Source: Allocatelliglobosispora scoriae (GTDB taxonomy: Bacteria > Actinomycetota > Actinomycetes > Mycobacteriales > Micromonosporaceae). From it: 64,000 nt of DNA. The stretch lies in contig NZ_JACHMN010000002.1 of the NCBI RefSeq assembly GCF_014204945.1, forward strand, positions 2,875,001 through 2,939,000, read 5' to 3'. A program made the position numbers and the translations under genes. Position 1 is the stretch's first letter, and every line of letters starts with the position of its first letter. Positions 34,687-45,503 of the stretch are shown here, piece by piece. A model generated the notes under the pieces. That model searched no databases. It had not been told where the DNA came from and was given only the letters and a program-made list of their open reading frames with translations.

Positions 34687-35892
34687 CTACCTGGGGACCT
34701 GGGTGAGTTCGGCGAGGGCGGTGTGGACCATGACGCGGATGCCGTAGCCGATGGCGCGCTCGTCCACGTCGAAGCCGGACTGGTGGGTGTCGAGCAGGCG
34801 GTCCTCGCCGCTCGGCGAGCCCGTGCCGAGCCGCACCATCGCGCCGGGCACGTGCTCCAGATAGCAGGCGAAGTCCTCGGCACCCATGCTGATCTCGGCC
34901 TCGATCACCCGGTTGGAGCCGAGCGCCGTCGCGGCGGCGGCGGCGATCAGCGCGGTCGCCTCGCGGTCATTGATCACCGGGGGTACGCCGCGGATGTAGT
35001 CGACCGAGGCGTCCGCGCCCGTCGTCACGGCCACCTCCTTGATCAGCCTGGTGATCAGGGTCGGCGCCTGCTGCCAGGCTTCTCGATTGAGGATGCGTAC
35101 CGTGGCCCGGGCGAAACCCTCGTGCGGGATCACGTTGACGGCCTCACCGGCGTGGATGCTGCCGAAGACCATGCATACGCCGGCCCGGGGATCGATCCGG
35201 CGCTCCAGGAGTGCGGGGACGTCGACGACGAGCCGGGCCAGGGCGTGCACCAGGTCCGCGGTGAGGTGGGGGCGAGCGGTGTGGCCGCCCCGGCCGGAGA
35301 GGCGTACCTCGACGGTGTCGGCGGCGGCGGTGAAGGTGCCCGCGCGTACGCCGACGAGACCGGCCTTCACCTGCGGTGCGCAGTGCATGCCGTAGATCGC
35401 CGTCACGTCCTTGAGTCCCCCGGCGGAGATGACCTCCTCGGCGCCGAAGGGGAAGCGCTCGGCGGCGGGCTGGAAGAGCAGGCGTACGCGTCCCGGCAGC
35501 TCACCCCGCCCCGCCAGCTGCGACAGGGCGAGACCTGCCCCGAGCAGCACCGCGGTGTGCACGTCATGCCCGCACGAGTGCGACACCCCCGGCACCACCG
35601 ACCGGTAGGCGACGTCCTTCGTGTCGGGCACCGGTAGGGCGTCGAGGTCGGCGCGCAGGGCGACGACCCGTTTCCCGGTGCCGATGTCGCAGATGACGCC
35701 GTTGCCCCGGGGCAGCAGGCGCGGCGCGAGCCCGACGGCGGAGAGTTCCCGGGCGATCAGGCCCGCCGTCTCGAACTCGTGGTGCGAGAGCTCGGGATGG
35801 GCGTGCAGGTGCCTGCGCAGGCTGACGAGCTCCGCACCGTGGGCTGCGAGCCAGCGGTCGAGCGACCATTCAGCGGTCAACGGATCTCCCAT
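34687..35892 (-). CDS. M20-family amidohydrolase (peptidase M20D-like)
   Basis: A 401-residue zinc hydrolase for N-acyl amino acids (hippurate/IAA-amino-acid hydrolase type). It shows HLHAHPELSHHEFET, 'VALRADLDALPVPDTKDV', the zinc motif VSHSCGHDVHTAVLLGAGL, 'FQPAAERFPFGAEEVISAGG', 'GMHCAPQVKAGLVGVRAG' and, at the end, 'AEISMGAEDFACYLEHVPGA'. These form the M20D arrangement of catalytic and dimerisation domains. ATG 35892 is selected; the frame extends to a GTG at 35943, and neither has a strong ribosome site. Substrate specificity is unknown. Confidence 0.9.
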   Translation of the reverse strand: MGDPLTAEWSLDRWLAAHGAELVSLRRHLHAHPELSHHEFETAGLIARELSAVGLAPRLLPRGNGVICDIGTGKRVVALRADLDALPVPDTKDVAYRSVVPGVSHSCGHDVHTAVLLGAGLALSQLAGRGELPGRVRLLFQPAAERFPFGAEEVISAGGLKDVTAIYGMHCAPQVKAGLVGVRAGTFTAAADTVEVRLSGRGGHTARPHLTADLVHALARLVVDVPALLERRIDPRAGVCMVFGSIHAGEAVNVIPHEGFARATVRILNREAWQQAPTLITRLIKEVAVTTGADASVDYIRGVPPVINDREATALIAAAAATALGSNRVIEAEISMGAEDFACYLEHVPGAMVRLGTGSPSGEDRLLDTHQSGFDVDERAIGYGIRVMVHTALAELTQVPR

Positions 35893-35969
35893 GGGCGACG
35901 CTCGATGCGCGCCACGAGTACGAGCATTCAGCGGACCGGACACGCCCGGTACAACGCCCTAAGCGCTAA

Positions 35970-36041
35970 CCCGTCACGTTTTGCAGCAAATCGTGGCATT
36001 CGAGCCACGCAAGGGCACGTTTTGCTGCAAAACGTGACGGG
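35970..36041. repeat. palindromic element, family B
   Basis: Perfect 21-base arms 35970-35990 and 36021-36041 (containing TCACGTTTTGCAGCAAA) with an inner CGTGGC-N6-GCCACG stem in the spacer. It lies 9 bases after the stop of the acyl-CoA mutase gene and upstream of the M20 gene, both leftward, fitting a terminator. A relative is at 63417-63482. Confidence 0.9.
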
Positions 36042-36050
36042 GGCGCCGGA

Positions 36051-37625
<1,575 letters not shown>

Positions 37626-37792
37626 ACCGAGGATCGTAGGGGTGAGCACACCTGAACCGGGTGAGGCATTAGCCACATCCGTCGGGTTCACCATTCTCCG
37701 GCTTTCGCCAATCCCGGACATCGCGCAGAATAGGACGTTGCATCCCCTACACAGAGCAGCCCCTTTCCTCCCCCACACCCCTCGGCGGCGCA

Positions 37793-39529
37793 GTGACTTC
37801 GCAGATGCCTACCTGGAGCGGCCCACCCAACGGCGGCCGTACGGCGCCAGGCACCATGATCGGCGGGCGGTACGCGCTGCGTACCGCGCTCGGCCATGGC
37901 GGAATGGGCACGGTCTGGCGGGCGACCGACACCGTGCTGCGACGTGAGGTCGCGGTCAAGGAGGTCGTCTGCCCGACCGGGATGAGCGCCAGCGAGCGCG
38001 ACTCGATGTACCAGCGGACACTGCGCGAGGCGCGAGCCGCCGCCGCGCTCGCCCACCCCAGCGTGGTGCAGGTCTACGACGTGGTCACCGAGGGCGAGCG
38101 GCCCTGGATCGTGATGGAGCTGCTCGACGCCCGCAGCCTCGCCGACATGGTGATCGAGGGCGGCCCGCTGCACCCGCGTGCCGTCGCGAAGATCGGCATC
38201 GCGCTGCTCGGCGCGCTGGAGGTCGCGCACGCCGCCGGCATCCTGCACCGCGATGTGAAACCCGCCAACGTGCTGATCACCCACGACGGCCGGTGCGTCC
38301 TCACCGACTTCGGCGTGGCCCGGATGCCGAGCGACGTGCAGCTCACCACGCCCGGCATGGTGCTCGGCTCGCCGCACTTCATCTCGCCCGAGCGCGCCAT
38401 GGGCGGCCCCTTCGGCCCGCCGAGCGACCTCTTCTCGCTCGGCGTCACGCTCTTCACCGCGGTCGAGGGGCGACCGCCCTTCGACAAGGGCGATCCCCTG
38501 CTCACGATGCACGCGGTCGTCGAGGACCAGCCGCTACAGCCGGTGCTCGCCGGGCCGCTGACCGAGGTGCTCTACGGCCTGCTGATCAAGGACCCGGGTC
38601 GCCGCTGGGACGTCCAGCGCTCCCGGACCGTGCTGCGCGACCTGCTCGCCGGACCACTCGCCCAGAATGCGACAGCTCAGCACGCGACCGACCCGTGGGC
38701 GGTCGTCGCACCCCGCGAGCAGCCCTCCTGGCAGCAGCAGGACCCCGCACCGCTGGCGCCGACCGCCGCGCATCCGCAGGTCGGTGCCGGACAGGTCGGC
38801 GGGCGCGCGATGGTCAACACCGACGCGATCGCCGCGCTCACCCAGCAGCAGGCCGCCACCGGCGCGCCCAAGGCCCCGCGAGCCGCCACCGGCGGCCTGC
38901 TCGCCTCCGTGCGTGCCTGGCCGCGCAAGGTCCGCCTGGGCGTCGGCGCCGCGGTCGCCGCCGCCGCGCTCGTCACCACGGTCGCCGCGGCCAACGGCGT
39001 CTTCGCCGACGATCCCGGCTCGTCGCCCACGGCCACCGGCCCGAGCGGCGCCGCCTCGCCGAGCACCGCTGCGAGCCCGACCGTCGACGGCATCGTCTAC
39101 AAGGGCAAGGGCATCCAGGTGGTCTTCCCCACCGGGTGGAAGCGCACGGTCAACAACGACTACGTGCAGTACGACGACCCCGCCAACAGCGGCCGCTGGA
39201 TCCGCCTGCTCGTCAACAACGGCAAGGACGCGCAGAAGACCCTCAACAGCGCCGACAGCCAGCTCAAGAAGCGCGGCTGCGAGAGCGAGTACGAGAAGGT
39301 GGAGATCCGGGACGCCCAGCTCGCCGGGCGCCCCGGCAAGGAGCTGGAATACCTCTGCACGCCCGAGGCGAAGAACGACGTCGAGCCGATCGCCCGGCAC
39401 GGGCTGTGGCGGGCCGTCGTGGTCGAGGGCAAGGTCTACCAGCTCTACCTGTCCACCACCGAAGCCGACTTCACTCTCGCGAAGCCGGTCTTCGAGACGG
39501 TGTCCGGGACCTACCAGGTCACGGCGTAG
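37793..39529 (+). CDS. membrane Ser/Thr protein kinase (Hanks type)
   Basis: A 578-residue transmembrane kinase. The N-terminal kinase domain (about 25-290) has the Gly loop [12 protein letters not shown], catalytic Lys56 (EVAVKEV), the catalytic loop [11 protein letters not shown] (Asp154) and DFGVARM (172-174). A Pro/Ala-rich juxtamembrane region follows. One membrane segment ([19 protein letters not shown], about 380-400) leads to an extracellular domain of about 170 residues, which starts [20 protein letters not shown] and has two Cys. There are no PASTA repeats. The GTG start at 37793 follows gap sequence without a clear ribosome site. It converges with the phosphosugar mutase gene, 3 bases apart. 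Confidence 0.93.
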   Translation: MTSQMPTWSGPPNGGRTAPGTMIGGRYALRTALGHGGMGTVWRATDTVLRREVAVKEVVCPTGMSASERDSMYQRTLREARAAAALAHPSVVQVYDVVTEGERPWIVMELLDARSLADMVIEGGPLHPRAVAKIGIALLGALEVAHAAGILHRDVKPANVLITHDGRCVLTDFGVARMPSDVQLTTPGMVLGSPHFISPERAMGGPFGPPSDLFSLGVTLFTAVEGRPPFDKGDPLLTMHAVVEDQPLQPVLAGPLTEVLYGLLIKDPGRRWDVQRSRTVLRDLLAGPLAQNATAQHATDPWAVVAPREQPSWQQQDPAPLAPTAAHPQVGAGQVGGRAMVNTDAIAALTQQQAATGAPKAPRAATGGLLASVRAWPRKVRLGVGAAVAAAALVTTVAAANGVFADDPGSSPTATGPSGAASPSTAASPTVDGIVYKGKGIQVVFPTGWKRTVNNDYVQYDDPANSGRWIRLLVNNGKDAQKTLNSADSQLKKRGCESEYEKVEIRDAQLAGRPGKELEYLCTPEAKNDVEPIARHGLWRAVVVEGKVYQLYLSTTEADFTLAKPVFETVSGTYQVTA

Positions 39530-39532
39530 CGC

Positions 39533-41200
39533 TCACGGGTTCACCGACCAGATGCCGAGTGCTGCGGCGGTCTCGGTGCGCAGGGCGGTGAGGGTGGCCG
39601 CCGCGCGCTCCCGGGCCGCCGCCACGTCGCCCTCCGCGACCCCTTCAACCACCTCCAGGTACGCCTTGAGCTTCGGCTCGGTCCCGGACGGCCGGACGAC
39701 GACCCGGGCGTCCGCCGTGCGCAGGATGATGACGTCGGAGTCGGGCAGCAGGTCCTCGACGGCGAGGACGGGCTCGTCGAGCAGCGTCTTCGGGGTCTTC
39801 GCCCGCAGCCGGGCCATCGCCGCGGTGATCTCGGAGAGGTCCTCGACGCGAACGGAGAGCTGATCGGTGGCGTGCAGCCCGTAGGTGATCGCCAGCTCGT
39901 CCAGCCGGTCGGCGAGGGTCCGCAGCTCCGTCTTGAGCCCGGCGGCGAGCTCCGCGATGAGGAGCGCGGCGGAGATGCCGTCCTTGTCGCGTACCTGCCC
40001 GGGGTCGACGCAGTAGCCCAGCGCCTCCTCGTAGCCGTAGACGAGGTCCTCGGCCGCCCGCACGATCCACTTGAACCCGGTCAGCGTCTCGCCGTAGCCG
40101 ACCCCCCGGGCAGCCGCGATGCGCTTGAGCAGCGACGACGAGACGATCGTGGTGGCATACGTACCGTGGACGCCACGACGCATCAGGTGGTCGGCGAGGA
40201 GTACGCCGACCTCGTCGCCGCGCAGCATCCGCCAGCCCTTCGCGGTCGGCACGGCGACGGCGCAGCGGTCCGCGTCCGGGTCGTTGGCGATGGCGATGTC
40301 GGCACCGACCTCGTCCGCGAGCGCCATGACGAGATCCATCGCCCCCGGCTCCTCCGGGTTGGGGAAGGCCACGGTCGGGAAGGTGCCGTCGGGCGCGGAC
40401 TGCCGGGCGACGACGGCCGGCTCGGCGAACCCCGCCCTGACGAAAGCCCTGCTCGTGACCTCGCCACCGACGCCGTGCATCGGGGTGTAGGCGATCGTGA
40501 GCTCCTTGGGCTCGTCGGCGTCGACGACCCGGGCGACCGACTCGATGTAGGCGTCCACGATCGACTCGTCGAGCAGGTCCCCGTCCGGGCCGAGCCGCAC
40601 CTCGCGCAGCCGGGTGACCCCGGCGATCAGGGCGGCGATCTCCGCGTCGACGGGCGGCACGATCTGCGCACCCGCCCCGAGCGCCCCGCCGAACTGCTCG
40701 CCGAGGTAGACCTTGTAGCCGTTGTCCTGGGGCGGGTTGTGCGAGGCGGTCACCATGACACCAGCGCAGCCGCCGAGGTGCTTCACGGCGAAGGCGAGCA
40801 GCGGCGTCGGCAGGTGGCGCGGCAGCACGAGCGCACGCAGTCCGGCTCCGGTGGCGACCTTCGCGGTCTCGGCGGCGAACTGTGCCGAACCGCGGCGTGC
40901 GTCGTACCCGATGATGAGCGGACCGGTGGCGTCGCGGGCGGTGAGCCAGCCGACCAGCCCGGCCGCTGCCTGGCGGACGACGGCGAGGTTCATCCCGTTG
41001 GGGCCGGCCCGCAGCGGGCCGCGCAGGCCGGCGGTGCCGAAGGTGAGTGGTCCGGCGAACCGGTCGGCGAGTTCGCCGGCCGTGTCGGGGAGCTTTTCCA
41101 GCAGTCCCGCGAGTTCGTCGCGGGACTGCTGGTCGGGGTCGTCATCGATCCAGGCGCGGACGCGGTCGGCGAGGGCGGCGGGATCTGCGGCGTCGGTCAT
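39533..41200 (-). CDS. phospho-sugar mutase (phosphoglucomutase/phosphomannomutase)
   Basis: A 555-residue alpha-D-phosphohexomutase. The active phosphoserine loop is GVMVTASHNPPQDNGYKVYL, the metal loop IANDPDADRCAVAVP, the sugar loop GYEEALGYCVD, and the phosphate loop near the end VVRPSGTEPKLKAYLEV. All four conserved sites are present in order. The roughly 550-residue length matches the PgmB/PMM-type mutases that occur in purine/pyrimidine salvage neighbourhoods as phosphopentomutase-like enzymes. Its place next to upp and deoC suggests ribose/deoxyribose-1-phosphate conversion, but the activity on glucose or pentose is not settled by sequence. Confidence 0.92.
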   Translation of the reverse strand: MTDAADPAALADRVRAWIDDDPDQQSRDELAGLLEKLPDTAGELADRFAGPLTFGTAGLRGPLRAGPNGMNLAVVRQAAAGLVGWLTARDATGPLIIGYDARRGSAQFAAETAKVATGAGLRALVLPRHLPTPLLAFAVKHLGGCAGVMVTASHNPPQDNGYKVYLGEQFGGALGAGAQIVPPVDAEIAALIAGVTRLREVRLGPDGDLLDESIVDAYIESVARVVDADEPKELTIAYTPMHGVGGEVTSRAFVRAGFAEPAVVARQSAPDGTFPTVAFPNPEEPGAMDLVMALADEVGADIAIANDPDADRCAVAVPTAKGWRMLRGDEVGVLLADHLMRRGVHGTYATTIVSSSLLKRIAAARGVGYGETLTGFKWIVRAAEDLVYGYEEALGYCVDPGQVRDKDGISAALLIAELAAGLKTELRTLADRLDELAITYGLHATDQLSVRVEDLSEITAAMARLRAKTPKTLLDEPVLAVEDLLPDSDVIILRTADARVVVRPSGTEPKLKAYLEVVEGVAEGDVAAARERAAATLTALRTETAAALGIWSVNP

Positions 41201-41225
41201 GCCGGTTTCATAACACAGTGACCGG

Positions 41226-41858
41226 TTAGAAGCGCGGCATGCCGCCGAATTGGCGGTCTCCCGCGTCTCCGAGACCCGGCACGATGAACTTCTTCTCGTT
41301 GAGCTTCTCGTCGATGCTCGCGGTGACGAGGCGGATCGGCAGGCCCGAGTTGCGCAGCCGCTCGATGCCGACGGGCGCAGCGAGCACGCAGAGCACGACG
41401 ATGTCGGTGCAGCCGCGATCGGCGAGCAGCCGGCAGCAGTGCTCCAGCGAACCGCCGGTGGCGAGCATCGGGTCGAGCACCAGCACGGGCAGGCCGGTCA
41501 GGTCGGACGGCAGCGACTCCATGTAGGCGCGCGGCTCGAACGTGTGCTCGTCGCGGGCGAGGCCGACGAAGCCCATCGAGGACTCGGGCAGCAGCGCCAG
41601 CGCCGCGTCGGCCATGCCGAGGCCGGCCCGGAGCACCGGCACGATCAGCGGCGGGTTGGCGAGGCGCGTGCCCTGTGCCGTGGCGACCGGCGTCTGCACG
41701 GGGTAGGTCAGCGCCGCGAACGACCGGGCCGCCTCGTAGGTCAGCATCGTCGTCAGCTCGTGCAGCGCGGCACGGAAGGTGGCGGAGTCAGTCTTCTCAT
41801 CCCGCATGGCGGTCAACCGAGACTGGGCAAGCGGGTGATCAATGACGAGTACGTCCAC
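41226..41858 (-). CDS. upp: uracil phosphoribosyltransferase
   Basis: A 210-residue enzyme making UMP from uracil and PRPP. It shows '[20 protein letters not shown]', the PRPP motif '[20 protein letters not shown]' and the uracil-contact C-terminus '[16 protein letters not shown]'. Length and order are normal for Upp. The start is GTG at 41858 ([15 protein letters not shown]). It is 25 bases downstream of the phosphosugar mutase's start, on the same strand, and divergent from deoC across a 318-base region full of repeats. Confidence 0.96.
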   Translation of the reverse strand: MDVLVIDHPLAQSRLTAMRDEKTDSATFRAALHELTTMLTYEAARSFAALTYPVQTPVATAQGTRLANPPLIVPVLRAGLGMADAALALLPESSMGFVGLARDEHTFEPRAYMESLPSDLTGLPVLVLDPMLATGGSLEHCCRLLADRGCTDIVVLCVLAAPVGIERLRNSGLPIRLVTASIDEKLNEKKFIVPGLGDAGDRQFGGMPRF

Positions 41859-41910
41859 AGACGCACACTCTAGTCGCGCCGACAGCCGGGATGCCTCACT
41901 CTGCGCGACG

Positions 41911-42036
41911 CTTTGCTCTGCTTGCGCGGGGCTTTGCTCTGCTTGCGCGGGGCTTTGCTCTGCTTGCGCGGGGCTTTGCTCTGCTTGCGCGGGGCTTTGC
42001 TCTGCTTGCGCGGGGCTTTGCTCTGCTTACACCGAC
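41911..42036. repeat. six tandem 21-bp repeats in the upp-deoC gap
   Basis: Five perfect units CTTTGCTCTGCTTGCGCGGGG run from 41911 to 42015, followed by a sixth (42016-42036) that diverges after CTTTGCTCTGCTT. All six frames stay open through it because 21 is a multiple of three, giving spurious repeated peptides (GFALLAR). The 318-base gap 41859-42176 between divergent upp and deoC otherwise contains only the inverted copy described separately. No gene is seen. Confidence 0.95.
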
Positions 42037-42093
42037 GCATCGGCGGGAATATCCGGACTTTCCTGGTGATGCGCCCGTGTAAGCAGAGCAAAG
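42016..42093. repeat. inverted copy of the 21-bp repeat (hairpin)
   Basis: CTTTGCTCTGCTTACAC at 42016-42032, the last tandem unit, is matched by its exact complement at 42077-42093. Pairing extends with two mismatches to 42041 and 42068. The hairpin lies 84 bases upstream of the deoC ATG, and may influence its transcription or be a remnant of a mobile repeat. Confidence 0.85.
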
Positions 42094-42176
42094 CCTCCCG
42101 CGGCACATCGCACACCCCCGCCCGGAATCCTTCGTTCTCAAGATCACTATCTGGGCCGATGAGTAGAGTGGGCGAT

Positions 42177-43127
42177 ATGACAACGGCGTTACAGACCCCT
42201 CTCGCCGACGTGACCAGGTCAAACGCCGCATTGCGGACGTTCCTGCACGGGCTGCCCGGAGTGGACAAGGTCGGCGCCGACGCGCGCGCCGCGAGCCTCG
42301 GCACCCGGTCGATCAAGACCACGGCCAAGGCGACCGCCATCGACCTCGCCATCCGCATGGTCGATCTGACCACCCTGGAGGGTGCCGACACCCCCGGCAA
42401 GGTCCGCGCGCTCGCGACCAAGGCGCTGCGCCCCGATCCGCTCGACCCGAGCTGTCCGGCCGTCGCCGCGGTCTGCGTCTATCCGGCGATGGTCGCCGAT
42501 GTCGCGGACGTGCTCCGGGGCAGCGGCGTGCACCTCGCCAGCGTCGCCACGGCGTTCCCGTCCGGCCAGGCACCGCTGAGCGTCAAGCTCGACGACACCC
42601 GCGCGGCGGTCGCCGCCGGTGCCGACGAGATCGACATGGTGATCAGCCGCGGCGCCTTCCTCTCCGGCCGCTACCTCGACGTGTTCGAGGAGATCGTCGC
42701 GATCAAGGAGGCCTGCGGCGACGCCCACCTCAAGGTGATCCTGGAGACCGGCGAGCTCGCGACCTATGACAACGTGCGGCGCGCCTCCTGGCTCGCGATG
42801 CTGGCCGGCGGCGATTTCATCAAGACCTCCACCGGCAAGGTGCAGCCCGCGGCGACCATGCCGGTCACGCTGATCATGCTGGAGGCGGTCCGCGACTTCC
42901 TCGCCTCGACCGGCCGCAAGGTCGGCGTGAAGCCCGCCGGCGGCATCCGCACCAGCAAGGACGCGATCAAGTACCTGGTCATGGTCAACGAGACGGTCGG
43001 CGACGGCTGGCTCGACCCGGACTGGTTCCGCTTCGGCGCCTCGACGCTCCTCAACGACCTGCTGATGCAGCGCACCAAGCTCGCCACCGGCCACTACAGC
43101 GGCCCCGACTACGTCACGCTGGACTGA
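42177..43127 (+). CDS. deoC: deoxyribose-phosphate aldolase
   Basis: A 316-residue class I aldolase that splits 2-deoxyribose-5-phosphate into acetaldehyde and glyceraldehyde-3-phosphate. It has 'AVCVYPAMVADVADVLRGSG', 'GADEIDMVISRGAFLSGRYL' and 'HLKVILETGELATYDNVRRA'. The Schiff-base Lys is in GGDFIKTSTGKVQPAATMPV, followed by GVKPAGGIRTSKDAIKYL. ATG 42177 is chosen; the open frame upstream is only the tandem repeat. Nine bases separate it from an aldehyde dehydrogenase gene, which could oxidise the acetaldehyde formed. That is a sensible operon. Confidence 0.96.
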   Translation: MTTALQTPLADVTRSNAALRTFLHGLPGVDKVGADARAASLGTRSIKTTAKATAIDLAIRMVDLTTLEGADTPGKVRALATKALRPDPLDPSCPAVAAVCVYPAMVADVADVLRGSGVHLASVATAFPSGQAPLSVKLDDTRAAVAAGADEIDMVISRGAFLSGRYLDVFEEIVAIKEACGDAHLKVILETGELATYDNVRRASWLAMLAGGDFIKTSTGKVQPAATMPVTLIMLEAVRDFLASTGRKVGVKPAGGIRTSKDAIKYLVMVNETVGDGWLDPDWFRFGASTLLNDLLMQRTKLATGHYSGPDYVTLD

Positions 43128-43135
43128 GGCAACCC

Positions 43136-44560
43136 ATGGCCATCTTCGATTACGCCCCCGCACCCGAGTCGCGGGCCATCCTCAACCTGAAGCCGTCCTA
43201 CGGCCTGTTCATCAACGGCTCGTTCAGCGACGGCGCCGACACCTTCAAGTCGATCTCGCCCGCGAGCGAGGAGGTCCTCGCCGAGGTCGCCCTCGCCGGT
43301 GAGGCCGACGTGGACCGGGCCGTCACCGCTGCCCGGACGGCGTTCGAGAAGGTCTGGGGACCGATGCCCGGCGCCGAGCGCGCCAAATACCTCTACCGCA
43401 TCGCCCGGATCATCGCCGAGCGCAGCCGCGAGCTCGCGGTGCTGGAGTCGCTCGACAACGGCAAGCCGATCCGCGAGTCCCGCGATGTCGACATCCCGCT
43501 GGTCGCGGCCCACTTCTTCTACTACGCCGGCTGGGCCGACAAGCTCTCCTACGCCGGTTACGGCACCAAGCCGCTCGGCGTCGCCGGACAGATCATCCCG
43601 TGGAACTTCCCGCTGCTCATGCTCGCCTGGAAGATCGCACCGGCGCTGGCTGCGGGCAACACGGTCGTGCTCAAGCCCGCCGAGACGACCCCGCTGACCG
43701 CGCTGCTCTTCGCCGAGATCTGCCAGCAGGCCGAGCTGCCGCCGGGCGTCGTCAACATCATCACCGGCGCGGGTCCGACGGGCGTGGCGCTCGTCAACCA
43801 CCCCGGCGTCGACAAGATCGCCTTCACCGGCTCGACCGAGGTCGGGCGGCTGATCGCCAAGTCCGTCGCGGGCACCGGCAAGCGGCTCACCCTGGAGCTC
43901 GGCGGCAAGGCGGCCAACATCGTCTTCGACGACGCCGCGATCGACCAGGCGGTCGAGGGCATCGTCAACGGCATCTTCTTCAACCAGGGCCACGTCTGCT
44001 GTGCGGGCTCCCGGCTGCTGGTCCAGGAGTCGGTCGCCGACGAGGTGCTCACCTCGCTCAAGCGCCGGATGGCGACCCTGCGGATGGGCGACCCGCTCGA
44101 CAAGAACACCGACATCGGCGCGATCAACTCCGCCGAGCAGCTCGGCCGGATCCGCGAGCTCACCGATGTCGGCGACGCCGAGGGTGCCGAACGCTGGTCC
44201 GCACCGTGCGAGCTGCCCGCCAAGGGCTTCTGGTTCGCCCCGACGATCTTCACCGGGGTCTCCCAGGCACACCGGATCGCCCGCGAGGAGATCTTCGGAC
44301 CGGTGCTCTCGGTGCTGACCTTCCGCACTCCGGCCGAGGCGGTCGAGAAGGCGAACAACACGCCCTACGGCCTGTCCGCCGGCATCTGGACCGAGAAGGG
44401 CTCCCGGATCCTGCAGATCGCCGACCAGCTCCGCGCCGGTGTGGTGTGGGCCAACACGTTCAACAAGTTCGATCCGACGTCGCCGTTCGGCGGCTACAAG
44501 GAGTCCGGTTACGGTCGCGAGGGCGGCCGTCACGGCCTGGAGGCGTACCTTGCCCACTAA
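43136..44560 (+). CDS. aldehyde dehydrogenase (catalytic member of an ALDH16-like pair)
   Basis: A 474-residue NAD-dependent aldehyde dehydrogenase. It shows LGVAGQIIPWNFPLLMLAWK, cofactor residues 'LKPAETTPLTALLFAEICQQ' and 'IAFTGSTEVGRLIAKSVAGT', the general-base region LTLELGGKAANIV and the catalytic cysteine in NQGHVCCAGSR (Cys288). EIFGPVLSV and the C-terminal SPFGGYKESGYGREGG are normal. It follows deoC by 9 bases, and the next gene starts inside its last codons, so deoC and both ALDH genes form one operon. It likely oxidises acetaldehyde or another aldehyde from nucleoside breakdown. Confidence 0.94.
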   Translation: MAIFDYAPAPESRAILNLKPSYGLFINGSFSDGADTFKSISPASEEVLAEVALAGEADVDRAVTAARTAFEKVWGPMPGAERAKYLYRIARIIAERSRELAVLESLDNGKPIRESRDVDIPLVAAHFFYYAGWADKLSYAGYGTKPLGVAGQIIPWNFPLLMLAWKIAPALAAGNTVVLKPAETTPLTALLFAEICQQAELPPGVVNIITGAGPTGVALVNHPGVDKIAFTGSTEVGRLIAKSVAGTGKRLTLELGGKAANIVFDDAAIDQAVEGIVNGIFFNQGHVCCAGSRLLVQESVADEVLTSLKRRMATLRMGDPLDKNTDIGAINSAEQLGRIRELTDVGDAEGAERWSAPCELPAKGFWFAPTIFTGVSQAHRIAREEIFGPVLSVLTFRTPAEAVEKANNTPYGLSAGIWTEKGSRILQIADQLRAGVVWANTFNKFDPTSPFGGYKESGYGREGGRHGLEAYLAH

Positions 44561-45398
44561 GCCCGCACCCCGTCTCGCCGTACGCAAGACCTACAAGCTC
44601 TTCATCGGCGGGGCCTTCCCGCGCAGCGAGTCCGGCCGGACCTACCTCGTCTCCGACGCGAAGGGGAACTTCGTGGCCAACGCGGCCCTCGCGTCCCGCA
44701 AGGACGCCCGCGACTCGGTGGTCGCCGCCCGCGCCGCCGTCGGCAAGTGGTCCGGCGCGACGGCGTACAACCGCGGTCAGATCCTCTACCGCATCGCCGA
44801 GATGCTGGAGGGGCGCCGGGGCGAGTTCACCGCTCTCGGCTGCGCGGAGTCCGAGGTGGACGCGGCGATCGACCGCTGGGTCTGGTACGCGGGCTGGGCC
44901 GACAAGATCGCACAGGTCACCGGCTCGGCGAACCCTGTCGCCGGTCCCTACTTCAACCTCTCCGGACCGGAGCCGACCGGCGTCATCGCCATCGTCGCCC
45001 CGGCCGACTCGTCGCTGCTCGGTCTGGTCAGCGTGGTCGCACCGGCGATCGTCACCGGCAACACGGTGGTGGTCGTCGCCGCCGAGCAGCACCCGCTGCC
45101 GGCGATCACGCTCGCCGAGGTGCTCGCCACCTCCGACCTGCCGGGCGGAGTGATCAACCTGCTCACGGGCTCGGCGGCGGAGATCACGCCGTGGCTCGCG
45201 TCGCACTCGGACGTCAACGGGCTGGACCTGACCGGGGTGGCCGACGCGGAGCTGGCGACATCGCTGGAGGTCGCGGCGGCCGACAACCTGAAGCGGGTCC
45301 GTCGCCCTGCCCCCGAGGACTGGTCCGCGGATCCCGGCATCGGCCGGATGACCGCGTGGCTGGAGACGAAGACCGTCTGGCACCCCAAGGGCATCTGA
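44550..45398 (+). CDS. truncated aldehyde dehydrogenase-like protein without catalytic domain
   Basis: A 282-residue protein made only of the NAD-binding half of the ALDH fold. KTYKLFIGGAFPRSESGRTY opens it, 'PTGVIAIVAPADSSLLGLVS' lies in the middle and VINLLTGSAAEITPWLASHS near the end. The domain with the cysteine is absent, and the protein ends after 'GIGRMTAWLETKTVWHPKGI'. It starts at a TTG (44550) that overlaps the preceding ALDH gene by 11 bases and follows TGGAGGCG. Its open frame and normal codon use argue against a pseudogene. It may pair with the full ALDH, like the second domain of ALDH16. Catalysis on its own is unlikely. Confidence 0.82.
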   Translation: MPTKPAPRLAVRKTYKLFIGGAFPRSESGRTYLVSDAKGNFVANAALASRKDARDSVVAARAAVGKWSGATAYNRGQILYRIAEMLEGRRGEFTALGCAESEVDAAIDRWVWYAGWADKIAQVTGSANPVAGPYFNLSGPEPTGVIAIVAPADSSLLGLVSVVAPAIVTGNTVVVVAAEQHPLPAITLAEVLATSDLPGGVINLLTGSAAEITPWLASHSDVNGLDLTGVADAELATSLEVAAADNLKRVRRPAPEDWSADPGIGRMTAWLETKTVWHPKGI

Positions 45399-45406
45399 CA
45401 AGCACC

Positions 45407-45447
45407 ACAAGATCGGCGCAACTCTTCAAGAGTTGCGCCGATCTTGT
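45407..45447. repeat. palindromic element, family A (single form)
   Basis: Two 20-base arms (45407-45426 and 45428-45447) around one central C, core CAACTCTTCAAGAGTTG. It starts 9 bases after the stop of the truncated ALDH gene and likely terminates the deoC operon before the DUF3800 gene. Confidence 0.9.
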
Positions 45448-45503
45448 ATTTACCCATCAACCCACTGCTAGCGCATATCGCAGTCGCTACCTACTATATG
45501 TGA

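Noticed and set aside
41911-42036. A possible CRISPR array
   Set aside because: Repeats are directly adjacent with no spacers, the unit is 21 bp, and no cas genes are near.
41870-42421. Repetitive peptides (KQSKAPR or GFALLAR units) encoded over the upp-deoC gap in several frames
   Set aside because: They come only from the 21-bp tandem repeats, whose length keeps every frame open. No start with a ribosome site and no conserved part.
44550-45398. ALDH pseudogene
   Set aside because: The open frame ends cleanly, codon use is normal, a good ribosome site precedes the TTG, and the gene overlaps its partner in a coupled way.
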